Assembly (NCBI GenBank): GCA_037178975.1
Contig: JASJZH010000006.1
Coordinates: 6,510,001-6,574,000 of the forward strand
From: Oscheius tipulae
Taxonomy: Eukaryota > Nematoda > Chromadorea > Rhabditida > Rhabditidae
Direction: 5' to 3'
DNA length: 64,000 nucleotides
The notes below the pieces were generated by a model. That model did not search any database and was not told the DNA's origin. It saw nothing but the letters and a program-made list of their open reading frames with translations. The position numbers and the translations under genes were made by a program. Below are positions 1-12,150 of the stretch, piece after piece. Each line of letters starts with the position of its first letter. Position 1 is the stretch's first letter.

Positions 1-703
1 CCAACATCAGAAACAAAAGACCCTACCTATCTGGAACAACGTCACATCAGCTCAATAGTGGCTCCTTCGGTAGACTCTGCCATTGGATCTCCAGCATGGC
101 ATTTGATGGACTCGCAATATTCCATTCCAACAGGTAACACATTTTTATAATTAGAAAAGTAAACACTATTTCAGACCAAGGAAAACCAGCACATTTCTAT
201 GTGAACGTAGGAACAATTGATACGACACCCAGAACCAAGTTTCCTTTCCCGCCGAACATGACAAGGTAGTGTTTTTCGTACAAGGAACAGTATTTGCTCA
301 GGATTTCACAAAACTCCTTGGCGGACAACGTGTCTCATTTTTTCTTCAACGGAAAAACAAACCCAGCCTACCTGCCCTCTCCAAACTTCATTCTGGAACG
401 AGAAGATTTGGTAAGAAGGTGAGAATGACCCCCAATATCCGGTAAAAGCTTTTTGTGGCAGACAATCGGAGGAGTCGTCCACATCCTCGGGTCGAGGCAA
501 ATCCACCGAGAGCGAGGACAAAATTGTTCCTCTGTCGGATTACAGCTCGTAAGCCGATCCCAGGAAACTAGAAAATTGTCGCTTTTAGAATAACAGACTC
601 TCACTTGCCCCTTCGGCGACTTGGCGACCGGAAAAAGTCCGATAACGAGCAGCGGAGAGATGCGGTCGGGAACCTTGTTCAGAAACTGTCGGGCAACATC
701 TAA
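1..703 (+). CDS. 3' end of an unidentified multi-exon gene (5' part outside the window)
   Basis: Five exons can be chained in one frame from base 1 to a TAA at 701-703. The first ends at a GTAACA donor near 132. Later exons follow TTTCAG/CTCAG-type acceptors, and the last starts after TCGCTTTTAG near 591. Every junction keeps phase. The resulting C-terminal stretch of roughly 190 residues has no membrane segment. It is Ser/Glu/Lys-rich near the end (QSEESSTSSGRGKSTESEDK), which looks like a disordered intracellular tail. I do not recognise the family. The consistent splice phases are the main evidence that it is coding. Short antisense frames over the same bases are shadows. Confidence 0.6.
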
Positions 704-2259
704 TTGCGTTCATTTCAACAAAAATGAAGTGGCCACAACGGATGACACTTTTGCACTTTTTGAACAGATCCTCAACTCTGGAATGCATATACTACTAATT
801 GGTCTCACACTCACACGCACACTGTATATTTGTGGGTTAACAGTTTAATCCTCACAGCAGAATGAACATTTCAGTGTTCGAAGTTTCCGATAGTTTAAAG
901 ATCTATTATTCATGCTAGGAAAGACAAAGAGAGATCGCGGGGTTCATGTTCCGAAACTGGAAAAGCCGAGTTTCCTTCGTAGGTCAGCGGTTGCAAATAG
1001 AGATTAGACTCTTTACAGAACGTGTTAACTAGGTCTGGTTAAGACTTTTTTGCTAAAAAAAAATTCAGCAGATGTTTTGCATGAAAATTAGTCAGCATGG
1101 ACAAGACTGCACGTTGATAATCAGGAATCTTTTCAAGGGTGTGAACAGATAAATTTACAAACGAGAAGTGCTCTTAGTAAACGTTATTCAGTACATCATG
1201 GAACATAGAAGGTTTTTGAAAGTTTCGTTTCAGCACAAGTTGATAGCTACGTAGTGAGGACTATGCAAACTTTTGACGTCTTTTACTATGCTGTCGCTCA
1301 CTTCCAAAAAGTCCTCCTACTTTCTATTTCCTATGCCAAACGGTAGCTGCAAAAAGTGACATCTATCCACAGACCATTTACCCGCTAAAATCTACGTCAC
1401 GGCTGCGAAGATTCTAACGTTCTTTATTCCCGAACTCGTCCTTTCGACATATAAAGAGAGGCGAGTGTCCGCTGAAACACTTTTAGAATCTGAAAGCCTT
1501 CTGACCATAAAAACAGGAAGATCGAAACAGAAGCAGAAGAGATTATCAAAGATAAAATGCGCCTAGATGGAAGATCCGCATAGTCTTAGTGATCTTTATT
1601 CAATTGTCGCTGATAAAATAGCAGCCAAAACACACCTCAGTTTTCTCCGAAGAAAAGATCTTGTTCTCTTCGTGTCACCTTCAAGTCCAAGAATTGAGTG
1701 TTGCATTGAGATTGATCAAACGGACACATGCATAAAAACGTTTCGGCACTTAAATGAAGAAGTTTATAGATACGCTTATATTTCGAGATAAACTCCTATG
1801 TGGCAGGTCTTTTATTCCTGGTAGGGCTTTTCACAAAAGAAGTGTTATGATATCTCACGTTTATCCTTGCTCCTAGTCTTCTATCATCTGTTTCAAAATC
1901 AGAGAAACGTAACACTACAGAACGCTCAACCAGGCAAAGACGGATTTAGTTGACAACTAGTAGTTATATTTGTATGGGTCAGAAAGGATGATACGCTATG
2001 AAGAATTAGTAGACCCATTTATAGTCTGTCATTAGCGTGTGCTATGTTACAAGTATGTCACCATGAAAAACTGGTACACTGATCGTCACAAAACCACACG
2101 CGAAATCAAAGTATTAACTTTGTGGCGAAAGTGTAAATGCTTTACAGTCCCTCGACCTCATGGATCCCTCGGATCGACATCGTGTTCCTGCAATTAGAGG
2201 ATTTGAGATGGACCGCCCACCTCCTCTCCTTCGAAAAACGGTAGCCGCGGGATTTTCCG
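704..2259. other. Intergenic stretch, no supported gene
   Basis: About 1.5 kb separates the unidentified gene from the warthog gene. One open frame at 1567-1791 on the + strand (74 codons, starting MEDPHSLSDLYS) has no recognisable domain and no clear splice or promoter context. It could be a small gene or chance. Otherwise I see AT-rich sequence without repeats. Confidence 0.4.
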
Positions 2260-2267
2260 TATAAATA
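2260..2267 (+). promoter_or_regulatory. TATA-like box upstream of the warthog gene
   Basis: TATAAATA lies about 110 bp before the chosen start codon of the warthog gene and about 30-50 bp before a plausible transcription start. Position and sequence fit a core promoter. There is no other support. Confidence 0.35.
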
Positions 2268-2373
2268 CGATTCGGCCGACGTCCGACACTCGACGCCTGG
2301 CATTGTCGTTTGTGTGTGAACTGCCGTACGGACATCTTGACTATCTGAATGTTGAATTTACAGCTGATAACAG

Positions 2374-5216
2374 ATGCGGCGGCTATTTTTACTGGCAGCT
2401 TCTGCAGCAGTGTCATTTTCGCTTCGAGAATTTACGGACCGCGGGTCCTGTGACAGCGAATCTATTCCTTACAAAATCGCTGTCAACAGTCGAGGAAGTC
2501 CAGGTAAGCACTCTTTTATTGTGTACCTCAAAAGTACCGTACTCAAAAACATGTTTCTATCTATACTAAAACATTTTGGTTTTGTCCACCTTCGGAACAT
2601 GCGTACTATTGATCAAAACTTACTTTGCTTTTGTAATTCATAACATTCTGCCACATTTTAATTCAGTTTTCATTGTTTAGACCTCTTCTGTGCGTCTCCC
2701 TCTTGTCTTGGCAACGACTACTCCAAAGGAGATAGTCGTTATTCGCGTGTCCACACTAAGGACTTTACCGTGGTCAGTAAGTGTCTTCATAAGTGCGCGA
2801 CAGGGGTCATAACTCTTCTCTCAAAGGGCGCAATTAGGGGATCAGTTGTTCAAATGTAGGACGCGGCAAGTGGAGCGTGTCCAAGCTTCAAAGCTTTTGC
2901 TTCTAGACCTGTGAAGGATACCGAGAAACTGTTTGCAATGCTGAGGACCAATGGACTGGCGGTTTTATGGAATTCAGCAACGGAACTCACGTGACGTAAG
3001 CTATTAACGGATCTGATCTTTTCGCTCACTCTCTCGCCGCCTCTTCACGCAAAACTTCAGGTTGAAAACGAAATGCTGCAGCTATCCGGGGTTAAAACAC
3101 TCCCAACCCGTTCGGACAATCGTCTTGAATCACGACGAAGAGTTTGCCGGAGGAGCTTACGGCAAAAAAGGGGAAGACATTGGCGGATTCGACCTGATCA
3201 AGGAGGTCAAGAAAAAAGTTGTACGTGGAGGGTAACCATTTTCTTTGCTCCTGGTTATAAATAACTTTCAGAGTGAAGTACGAGGTCACCGTGGTTCGAA
3301 TCCCCTGTCAGTCTTCCGAAGGAGGTTACTATCTCACCTTTTCGATTTAACACTTTCTTCAGATGACTATTCCGATGACGAGAACCAAGTTCCATCTCGC
3401 AATAAAAGACGCCTGGGCTACCACACCGACAAAGACTCCTATTACGGGTACGGGGTCGTCAATAGCAGTCAATTTTCTCATAGATTTCCGGCTAGGTACG
3501 GACGCCGGCCTGCTTACGCGCGAGGTGCGCCTACACGGCGTCGTCCGCTCAATGCGAGAAGAAGACAAAATTTGAGACGGCTATTGGAAGACTACTATTA
3601 TGATGACTATGAAACCGACTACTACCAGCCCAGAAGGAGATTTGAAAATCTGTAACACGCTGACAGCCACAAAGAATCACAAAGAGAGTTTAGGCGAACA
3701 AACAGGGTAAGGACTGGAAATGTATTGTGGCCTATCGCATACGAATCTCCAAAAGTTAAGCAGTATGCTGCCGAGAACACTATGGGCGAAGTTGATCCAG
3801 TCTACACTGTAGGTGTTTATTGTTTCATCTTTGATTTTAACTTTAGGGAATCGAAGAGGTTCCAACTGTGGACAGTGCTGCTGAAACCAACATGATTCTT
3901 CTGCCTGCCAGTCAAACGACCGGAACAAAAATGATTGTCCACGTACCATACGTTCAAGACAATAGCTATCAAAAAGCTGAGACTGGTCCGATTCCTCCTC
4001 CTGATACCAGCATGGTTGTGCAGCAACAGCAGACTCAAGTCACTCCCGACCTCTATCAACAGCCCATTGCTCCTGTTCAACCTGGTCCCGTTCCTCCGTC
4101 TCTCAATGTTTACCAAGTTCCTCAGAATACATATGCTGTTCCACAGAACGCTTATGTAGCACCTCCGTCCAATAATTACGGTATCTGTTTCTCAATTAGT
4201 TTTTAAAAGTTTTTTTTTTCAGCCCAACCACCGAATGTCCAAGAACAGGAACCTCAAATTCAACAGCCTCCTCAGCAGCCTCAGCCTCAACAGCAGCAAG
4301 TCTACCAACCTGCGTATCAGCCGGCCTATCAGCCAGCCTATCAACCAGCCTACCCATCCTATCCTGCCTACCCTGGTGCAGGATTGAACAATATCTTTGG
4401 AAACATGCAGTGCTTCAGCGGAAAGGGAGAGGTGAGGCCATAATTGACACACATCATGACTCGTTTCGAACAGGTTGAGACTACTAAGGGGAAGAAAAAG
4501 ATCGAAGATCTAGAAGTTGGGGATCTCGTGTTGACCATGGACGAGAGCATGGTTTGTGATCTGTTTCAACTTATAGTTTCCGGTTTTAGATCACTTTCGC
4601 TCCAGTAATTATGTTCCTACACAATTTGCCAAAAGAGGAAGCGATATTTGTGGAAGTCAAAACAGTAAGCAGAATTCGTCATAATTAGGAACCTTTTTTA
4701 GCCGACCCACTCATTGGAACTGACTGAACAACATCTGATATACATTTCCGCCTGTGACAAGCCGAATGAGAATGCTCGTCTAGTTGCTGCCAAGGTGGGC
4801 TAATTTTCGGAGTAAAAATGGAAAACAAGACGCTTTAGGATGTCCTGGTGGGTGATTGTGTATCTATTTTGCTGGAAGAGAAAGGTCTAGTGCAGATGAA
4901 CGTAACCGAAGTTAACAAGGTGAATAATTCAGGGACGATCTTTAAAGCTCCCACGGTTAAGGTACAAAGAAAAGGAATCTATGCTCCGCTGACGAGCACT
5001 GGAGATATTTTTGTCAATGGAATTCTGGCTTCTTGTCACTCCAATCTGGGAGTCAAGACGCTGCAGCAGACCTTCTTCTCCACGTATCGGGGAATCAGCT
5101 CATTCTTCAAGAAATACATCCCGACCGAAACTCTCAGCTATGGTCAAGACCTGCCTAACGGTGTCAGCTACCTTACCTCTGTTTTGGACCTGTTCCTCCC
5201 CCATTCCTATCTTTAG
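2374..5216 (+). CDS. Warthog-family hedgehog-related protein (Wart domain, repeat linker, Hint domain)
   Basis: This is a secreted, self-processing nematode hedgehog relative. The start at 2374 gives a signal peptide (MRRLFLLAASAAVSFS). The following exons encode a cysteine-rich Wart domain, including FCASPSCLG, CEGYRETVCNAEDQW and TLKTKCCSYPG. They join in phase through introns, some as short as about 38 bp. Next come a Tyr/Arg/Asp-rich basic stretch, a Gln/Pro-rich region and four PAYQ-type repeats. The C-terminal Hint domain begins at NMQCFSGKGEV, where the Cys is the autoprocessing nucleophile. It also has the expected TPTHSLELTEQH histidine motif and ends HSYL-stop at 5214-5216. In the family, Hint cleaves the chain and attaches a sterol-like adduct to the N-terminal part. 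C. elegans warthogs act in cuticle and epidermis. The exact member (wrt number) cannot be assigned. The exon 2 to 3 donor is the least certain junction. Confidence 0.88.
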
Positions 5217-5539
5217 AGATGCTCTCGAAGCTCAACTTCTCAGCCCAAAGCGATGTAAAAACTCACTACTAACTCACTTTCGAGTCAGGCATTCCGCTTG
5301 TTTGAGCCTCATCTTGACTTTATCTTTACTGACGGCTAAACTTTTGCGTCTCGTAATCCACTGTTTCAGCTATCCCTCTAATTAATCCTCTCTCAAGATG
5401 CGCACCACTGCGCAAGCTAAGGTCAGCATCTTCCGTTCCCAATTAACCACTCCTGACCCATATGTTGTGCATAGAGGAAACTTCCTCCTTACCTTTTTCA
5501 CCCCCTGTCTGGGCCATACCACGTGCAATCTAATAATGT

Positions 5540-5545
5540 AATAAA
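5540..5545 (+). terminator. Poly(A) signal downstream of the warthog gene
   Basis: AATAAA lies about 325 bp after the warthog stop codon, a plausible 3' end for that transcript. A T-rich stretch follows. Confidence 0.4.
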
Positions 5546-6782
5546 TATTGTGTTCATCCCCTTTAGTCTGTGGTACTTGTTGTAAGATCTGTTTGAACTA
5601 GAAAAACGACTTATCCGGCAAAACCAGGGTAAACTGTTAACGTTGTCTTCTTCCCTGTTTCAAACGCAGCCAATTGAAAAAGTTTGTAGAAGATCAAAAT
5701 CACGTCAATCAGGGTCGACTGTGAACACTGCAGGCTGAAAGTACCTCCCTGATTATGAAAAGACTATATTTGAAGAGTCTATAAGGCAGTACAACTGATT
5801 CCTGAAGCAATTCGAGACTCTTGATGACATCCCTGTTTTGAACTTTGCCATGACGATCCATTGAGCTCTATGTCGGTCTAATTTATAGTGATAATGTTTT
5901 TGCAAATCGTAGCAGTCCCAATTCTAATCCCATCTGAAATACTCCTGATCTCCAAGATTCGTGAGCCTTTTTAAGTTCTGATCCGCTGATAAAGAAGAGT
6001 TAACATTTGCAACAGAATTATAGGTCAGAGCCAACTTGAGTCCCATAACTCGTTTTATATTTTAGACTAGATCAGTGCTAATATTGCAGACGTTCGTTTC
6101 TCTGGCTCGTCCCTTGTTTAGTAGAGAACAGTGTTGATATAATCTTGCTTTGCTCACCGAGCAGATTCGGGAAAATGAGAAGGTAATAGAGACTTATTTT
6201 TGTATTTGTCCATGTTTATACGGCCCCAATTATGTACCAAAAAGTTGTATGTTGATCGATTAGGTTTTATAGTCTTAGTCATAAACAAGGCTCGTGCTTA
6301 TGAGTAAGGCGGGGAGTATAGTCAAAACTTCCAGACGCCGGGACAATTTGCTTATTCCCACAGCACGTCGTTGCTCCCTAAGAATAGTTAAGGCTAGGTG
6401 GCGAGTAATGAGAACTTCCTTCTTCGTTCAGAGAGATTCGCTACACACGATCTTTATTCGTCCTGCAGTTTTGTGCTGACTTGAATTATGAATGAGATAA
6501 TGGCTCGGACGACTATTATGCCAATTAAATAGTTTACCAACTGCTTGCTATGGAGTCAACAAAAGTTCTTTCTTTGACGCTGCAAAATTTTTGGATTGAT
6601 CATTAACATGCAAACAGATAGATTTCATAAGTCATAAGCCTCTATGAAAAACTCAAACAGGGTGGGACAATTGTTGTTAACTTGCACCCTCTTTTTTATC
6701 TTTGTGCTCTCTTAAACCATGATTTCATTTTTGAATAGGCTTATCCCTACTACATTCCTACTGACCCAGATTATAGAGAGAC
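5546..6782. other. Intergenic stretch, no supported gene
   Basis: About 1.2 kb with only short open frames (for example 6294-6479 on the + strand) that lack family features and splice context. I see no repeat or RNA gene here. Confidence 0.4.
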
Positions 6783-7263
6783 ATGCTCCGATGGCACCTA
6801 CTGCTTAGCTGTATCTTCAGTCTCATCTGCTCAGCGCAGTCGTTACAATACAACACTCTCTTGACCGACGGCATAGACAGTAAGTTTTTTTGTTGCTGGC
6901 CTTGGGAAGTTGCGTCAGTCACGCTGACCGCTCCCCATCAAAAGTGCCATGTGATTGTCCGCTTGACCGTTGTGCACCAGTTACCGTGCCACTCAGTTGG
7001 CGATTCTTGCACGTATCGGGAAAAGGACAATGTCATTTGTCTCATTGCGATCAGTGGCTCAGTTTCATGAAAATAATAAATTTTCAGAAAGGTTCCGTGT
7101 GTGGCCAACAATTAGAGAGAAAAAAGAGCTCGTTGAGAGTGCAGATGACTTACGCCAGGCACGAGAGCGTCTAGCCAATGGTCAGATGTTGAAGCAACCA
7201 CTCCTCCGATTTGATATCTTGTGGAGGAAGTTCTCCGGCAAACGGAGACCGGACTCATATTAA
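6783..7263 (+). CDS. Small secreted protein, candidate peptide precursor with Gly-Lys-Arg amidation site
   Basis: Two exons (6783-6879 and 7088-7263) with a GTAAGT donor and TTTTCAG acceptor join in phase to give about 90 residues. The N-terminus is a textbook signal peptide (MLRWHLLLSCIFSLICSAQS). Seven codons later comes a dibasic KR. The middle is acidic and helical-looking. Near the C-terminus is FDILWRKFSGKR followed by RPDSY-stop. GKR is the standard signal for prohormone cleavage plus C-terminal amidation, so the product could be an FS-amide peptide. I do not recognise a known nematode NLP or FLP family. Alternatives are a small secreted effector or a short-lived gene. The signal peptide, clean splice and absence of stops support it as coding. 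Confidence 0.55.
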
Positions 7264-7561
7264 CTCGTACAAACTACCAAATCACCATCCCAAACTTACG
7301 GGTTGGCTGCCCCAGTAAGATCCCAGCTAACTAACATTTCCTCTTAAGTTTTTCTGCTTGTAAATCTCTGTGCTATACATATTGTTTGTTCTCCGTTGTT
7401 GCTTTATTGACTTTTTATTCTTCATCACTCGCTAACAGTAAATGGATTATATACATTGGATGGAGATCTAAGGAGCCGGTTGGAGGAAACCCGAGGCTAC
7501 TATTGCAGCGTAATACTTCGTTAACTACTGGCAACCCGAAACGTTTGTCATGAAATGGTAG

Positions 7562-7823
7562 TTATAAGTTAGTGAATTCGCCCCAAGGGTCTTGAGGGTG
7601 TGATTGTTGCTGACAAGCTGGAGGTGCGATTGGGAGAAGATGAAACATGCTGGACCAGACAACGGGAAGAACGAAGAAACAGATCGACCTTGAATTGTTT
7701 TACTCAGAAACACAGAAAAACTTACATGATAAATCCGGTAGCAGTTGATGCAAACTTTGCAGCCTTTTCCTGTTCCTCAAAAATGAGACGAAGACGCTTG
7801 GCTCTGATTTCGGAAGGCTTCAT
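7562..7823 (-). CDS. Tiny two-exon protein of unknown function (about 61 aa)
   Basis: On the minus strand, exon 1 (7823-7726) begins MKPSEIRAKRLRLIFEEQEK and ends at a GTAAG donor. Exon 2 (7649-7562) follows a GGTCCAG acceptor, and the phase is kept to a TAA. The first half is basic and charged, like a short helix. A hydrophobic stretch (ATGFIIMFHLLPIAPP) crosses the junction. Two AG acceptors just upstream of the ATG could be trans-splice or 5'UTR sites. I do not recognise the family. It could be a small organelle or membrane-associated protein; chance cannot be excluded. Confidence 0.4.
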
Positions 7824-10093
7824 GCTGTGCTGAAGTATGCTGTTGAGGGAAAGGCATTGACAGAAAGAGAGAAAAACTGAAAGGTGTTCCCCCGGCTATT
7901 GTGCCAGCAGGTTTCTCTCCCAGTAGTAAAAATTTCGCGCAACTAATTCTGATTGTGCGCTTTAAGATTGTTTGAAAGTATAAGAAGCGAATTCAGGCCA
8001 CATAGAACCCCCACCATCTGATCACACGATCTTTAGGAAAAAAAAGTCAAAAAGAAATAGGACATGTGAGACACCTGTGGTGATCGCTGCGCGTGATTGA
8101 AAACTTCTAACCATTTACGAAATTGACCTAGACTGTTCTCTTTCCGTAAGATGGGACAAGTAGACAAGGCTTACTAACTGCTGTTAAATGGGTCTATCCT
8201 ACAGGAAAAAAGTCCCGCGAGATCGAACAAAACCGAAATTGTAGGGGAACACTTGAAAAATCAGAGCGCTCTATCTGACGACGATTTTGACCAAGGCGGT
8301 CTTCAAAGTGCAGCAAACTTCGAATTTTAGGTGTGAGATGAAATAGTCCGGGAAAGTTGCCTTTAAGAGAGACGGACAAATGAAAATGAAAACGAATTAG
8401 GATTACGCTTGGCAAGGAAATATAGCGAGAAAGTGTGACCAGTCTTTAAGTGGAACTGTTGTTGCTTGTTTGCTATTTTGATGGCACAATAGGAGGTGAA
8501 AACTTGGGTGAAAAGAACTAAAAATGCTAGGATGACGTTACTTTATAGAAAGGGCCGAACTGGTTTGATCAGTAACCAAACTTCGAAACAAAACAATACC
8601 AGTCTTGTTTTAAAGGAAAAAGTTGTGTCTTCTGAGAATTCTATGTAGATTAAGGAGATTGATCTCGCAACTTTTGTAGCACTATTTAGTCTGATTCGGA
8701 TCCTATCCTAATTCAATCATCCAAAATGAATGGTTCTTTTGGGACTACAAAAAGTTGTAAAACGGTTCCAGGAGTGATCATTGCTTCTACTAGTGTGCTT
8801 TCTGCAGCGCCACGTCAGATACAAAGTCTCAGTGTCACTTACCGTATTTCAAGGATAGCTTGTTCCTCTGATTCTGATCTGTCGATCTAGTAACAAGACA
8901 ATCACAGAACAGAAAAAGGAAACTGAACAACTGCTAATGATCAGATGGCAAAAATTCGTTTTTCAACGAAGGCCGTTTAAATCAGTCAGATTGGTCTGAA
9001 TTCAAATCGGTTTAGTACAATGAGACTCGCTGCCGCACAGTTTTAACGGGAAGCGCAATAAAAAAGCGTTCACCAGTTCTGGTGCTGTAACTTAACCCAA
9101 TTGTCTGTCTACTTAGTTGTACTAAGAAGTAGAGAACGGAAAACTGTCTCGCACAAACTGCAATCCAGCTTTGATAAAGGATATCTTGCATTTTCGTCGC
9201 AAAAACGTTGTCATTCATCACTGACAACAGTTTCCCACATTTTACACATGCAAACTCTAGACTTCGAAACCACTTGTAAAATGCAACATCATATCTGCGG
9301 AAGGGTAAAACGTCAGAAACTTTGTTTAGTATAAAAGTTACAAATGGAATAGACTGTTACTCCAGCTCTACTGAGTTTTAGTTCATAAATATCAATGTAG
9401 AGTCAATACTAGAGGTTAAAGGTGAATAAAAGACAGACTAGTTAAGGATGGGTGCAAAAGGTAAAACTCAACCGGCTTAAATGAAAAAATCGCCGAAACT
9501 TCTCCTGTCCTTGACTTAGTGCCCCCACCCGTACCTAACCCAGATAGGTACCCTTGCCTTTTCCATTTCGCCCATGCAGGCAATGTTCTTTGCAAAAAGC
9601 CATCCATCCTCTTAAGCACAAAAGCTCATTTAGTCCTGTTGATTTCAACGATATCTCGTCCACAATGTTCATATAAAACGTCGACAGACATAATTGGGTG
9701 ACAATTATGGGGACAGGGATAATGCGAGTAAAGAAAGAAGCTGATTTTTTTTTATACAGAGCACAGTTTTGGTTCTTGTGCGGTGAGAGAGAAAGGAGAT
9801 GAGAGAAGTGATATACCGGTTCAGAAACACGCAAAATTGAATGTCATAAAATACATGTCTACACTCTCGTAACCGGGTAAGCTGCACTACAAAAGCAGAA
9901 GCTGTGAGAAGAAACTAGAATGTGCTATAGGAAGCTAACAAAACAAACAAGAAATGATTCGATGAGAGAGATTCTCCTATTTGAAGAGAATTACTAAGCG
10001 ATAGAAACCAAGCGGGAATGAAACCAAAAGTGAAAACTGATTTGGGGAGTAAACGAACTGAGTTGAATGCTGATGATGCGTAGTAGAAACACT
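7824..10093. other. Intergenic stretch, no supported gene
   Basis: About 2.3 kb, AT-rich, with many short open frames on both strands (for example 9101-9334 and 9535-9834). None shows a domain, signal peptide with splice support, or coding bias. Part may be the downstream region of the CCDC6-like gene. Confidence 0.4.
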
Positions 10094-12150
10094 TCAGTTC
10101 ATGTCAACTGAAGCCGGATATGAAGCGGTCTCATCCATGTCAGAAGCTGAAAAAAAGTTTTGTAAATTGAAGAGACTTTTAATTGAAACTCAAGACAAAG
10201 TTTGGCGGAATGCTTACAGTTGTCTATGCTCCGCGGAGTCGGAGGCACAGACGGCGGTCCCATGTTGACATCGCGGACCATAGGTTGAACAGATTCAGAA
10301 ATCAATTCCGGGGGAGGAGTCTCTGTTGCAAACATTTGTCGCATTTTGTTGTAACGATCCTTGTACCATTTGAGATTCTTGTGATTCTCCTCAAGAGCAC
10401 GAATTTTTGCGTCCTCTGAAACTCTCTTGTTAGCAAGAAATGTGTTTAAATCTCACTGATAGCATCCTTTTCCTTGAGTTCGTTGATCTGCCCCTCAGTT
10501 CGCTTGAGCTGTACACGAAGCCGCATGACCTCTCCGTTACAGTTGTGTAGTTGCTCTTTGAAGACCAGTGGTGGTGGATGAAGTACAGCTGGATCCAGCT
10601 CCGGATCAATGAAGCCCAAGTGATACGCTTTCTCTAGACTAGCCTGAAGAGTCCTCTTTTCTCCATTCAGTTGATCCATCTGTTTTCCTAATGTATTGAA
10701 CAGCAGTTCCTGCTCATGTTCAAGAGCATTCTCCTGATCGACCTTCTCCGAACGAAGTCGATCGCACATTGTGCGGAAGCTGTTCAAGTCCTGCTGCAAT
10801 CCACGGACGATACGCTCGAGATTCGAAGTCTCTTTTGTATACTCTTCCTTGAGCTTCTTCTCTAGCATCTCGCGTTCCTTGTAGTATTCGTCGATTCTGC
10901 GTTCCATAGTTTGCTGACAAGCTTGCAGTTCTTGTTCGTGACGTTGAGCCATGATATCCTTCTCGTTCCTAGCTTGATTGATCCGTTTCAGAAGGGTGTT
11001 GCTTATGAACTCCTCCTCTTGTTCAGCTTGAGCATACATTCTGCCCCAATTCTCCTTGATCTGTCTGTTTTCTTCAGTCAACTTTTCGTTGTACTTGCGC
11101 TGTTGACGAAGACTTTTCTGGAAAGAAGAAATCAATAAGGGAATACTAATAATACTACCTTCAATTCCCGATTCTCTCGATACATCTCACGAATCTCTTC
11201 AATGATCTTGTCCTCTCCGAATGGTACATCTCCCTTCGTTTTCGAGTTAGTCTGAAACAATCTTCTGCGAGCCATTAGCAATAATACTTACCACGAAACG
11301 ATAAATTTCGGGGCACTTCTTCTGAAACTCCGTATCCTTGGTTAAATCGTATAGATCCATCTTGTTGCTGAACGTTGAACGTCGACTTGCCAAACTGCAA
11401 GCATCACCACCCTGAAATGGAAGTGATGCACGTTTCAAGGAGAGGAAGACGCGTGCACACTGGGCAGGGAAGACTGCTTACTTCAGAACTGTGTAGATCA
11501 TCTATAAGCAATGAGATGCTAAATTTTCTGGAGAAATCAATACGCGTTGCCAGCCTACACGGTGTCGTCAAAATTGAAATGAAAGTGTCTGGAGGCCGTA
11601 GTCAGATTGATGGCCTCTCATTGAGTCTAGTAATGACGGAATCTAAAAGGTTTACAATTCAGAAACGCCCCAAGGGCCTGGTTATGTGCTCTAAAGTATT
11701 GAGAAAGATTAACTAACAAATTGCTCAACGATAGTAATAAACCCATTCCTTCCACATCTACTCAAATTCTATTCCCTTCCCCATATAGCGAACATTATTT
11801 GCGGGATCAGCAGTTTCAAAAATAGTTGGCGTGGCCTTTGTGCAATTATTTATTTGGTATAATTAGAATTTTAGTTGTTTCTTACTCAGACTCTTTGAGC
11901 GATACTCTTCTCAGAAACAAAACATGAAAGAAAACAAAAAATGGCCTTACATCGTCGGATTCCAGTGGCATTTCGGCACAATCGGACATTCTCGCGGAAA
12001 TCATGGGAGATGCAGCGATGGAATCTGGGCTGAAGTAAGAAATTTCATTTGAAAAAATACGAAAATCTCATACCTGGGAGCAGATGGCTCGAAGTCATGT
12101 GTTGGGCTGATGTGAATCGGCTCGTCGCCAGGGATGGGGCGTAGATCCAT
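10094..12150 (-). CDS. CCDC6-like coiled-coil protein
   Basis: Minus-strand gene of about six exons. It starts MDLRPIPGDEPIHISP at 12150, just after a TTTTCAG acceptor, and ends SVDMN-stop at 10094-10096. The N-terminus is Ser/Pro-rich. The large exon (about 11120-10446) is one long coiled coil. It contains blocks typical of CCDC6/H4: QEEEFISNTLLKRINQARNE, a cluster resembling LRSEKVDQENALEHEQELLF, and GKQMDQLNGEKRTLQASLEK. A Pro-rich tail (ETPPPELISES, PPSVPPTPRS) follows, as in CCDC6. The human protein is implicated in DNA-damage signalling and phosphatase regulation; whether that holds here is inference. Family assignment rests on the repeated coiled-coil pattern and the Pro-rich tail. Exons joined in phase where checked. 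Confidence 0.78.

Noticed and set aside
1567-1791. 74-codon frame as a protein-coding gene
   Set aside because: Single short frame without domain, signal peptide or splice support; could not be told from chance.
3285-3305. GTTCGAATC, resembling a tRNA B box
   Set aside because: It lies inside a well-supported warthog exon, and no A box, acceptor stem or cloverleaf is present.
6738-6866. Reading frame AYPYYIPTDPDYRETCSDG as an exon overlapping the candidate peptide gene
   Set aside because: It hits a stop within the same exon region and has no downstream partner, while the overlapping frame gives a signal peptide and a clean splice.
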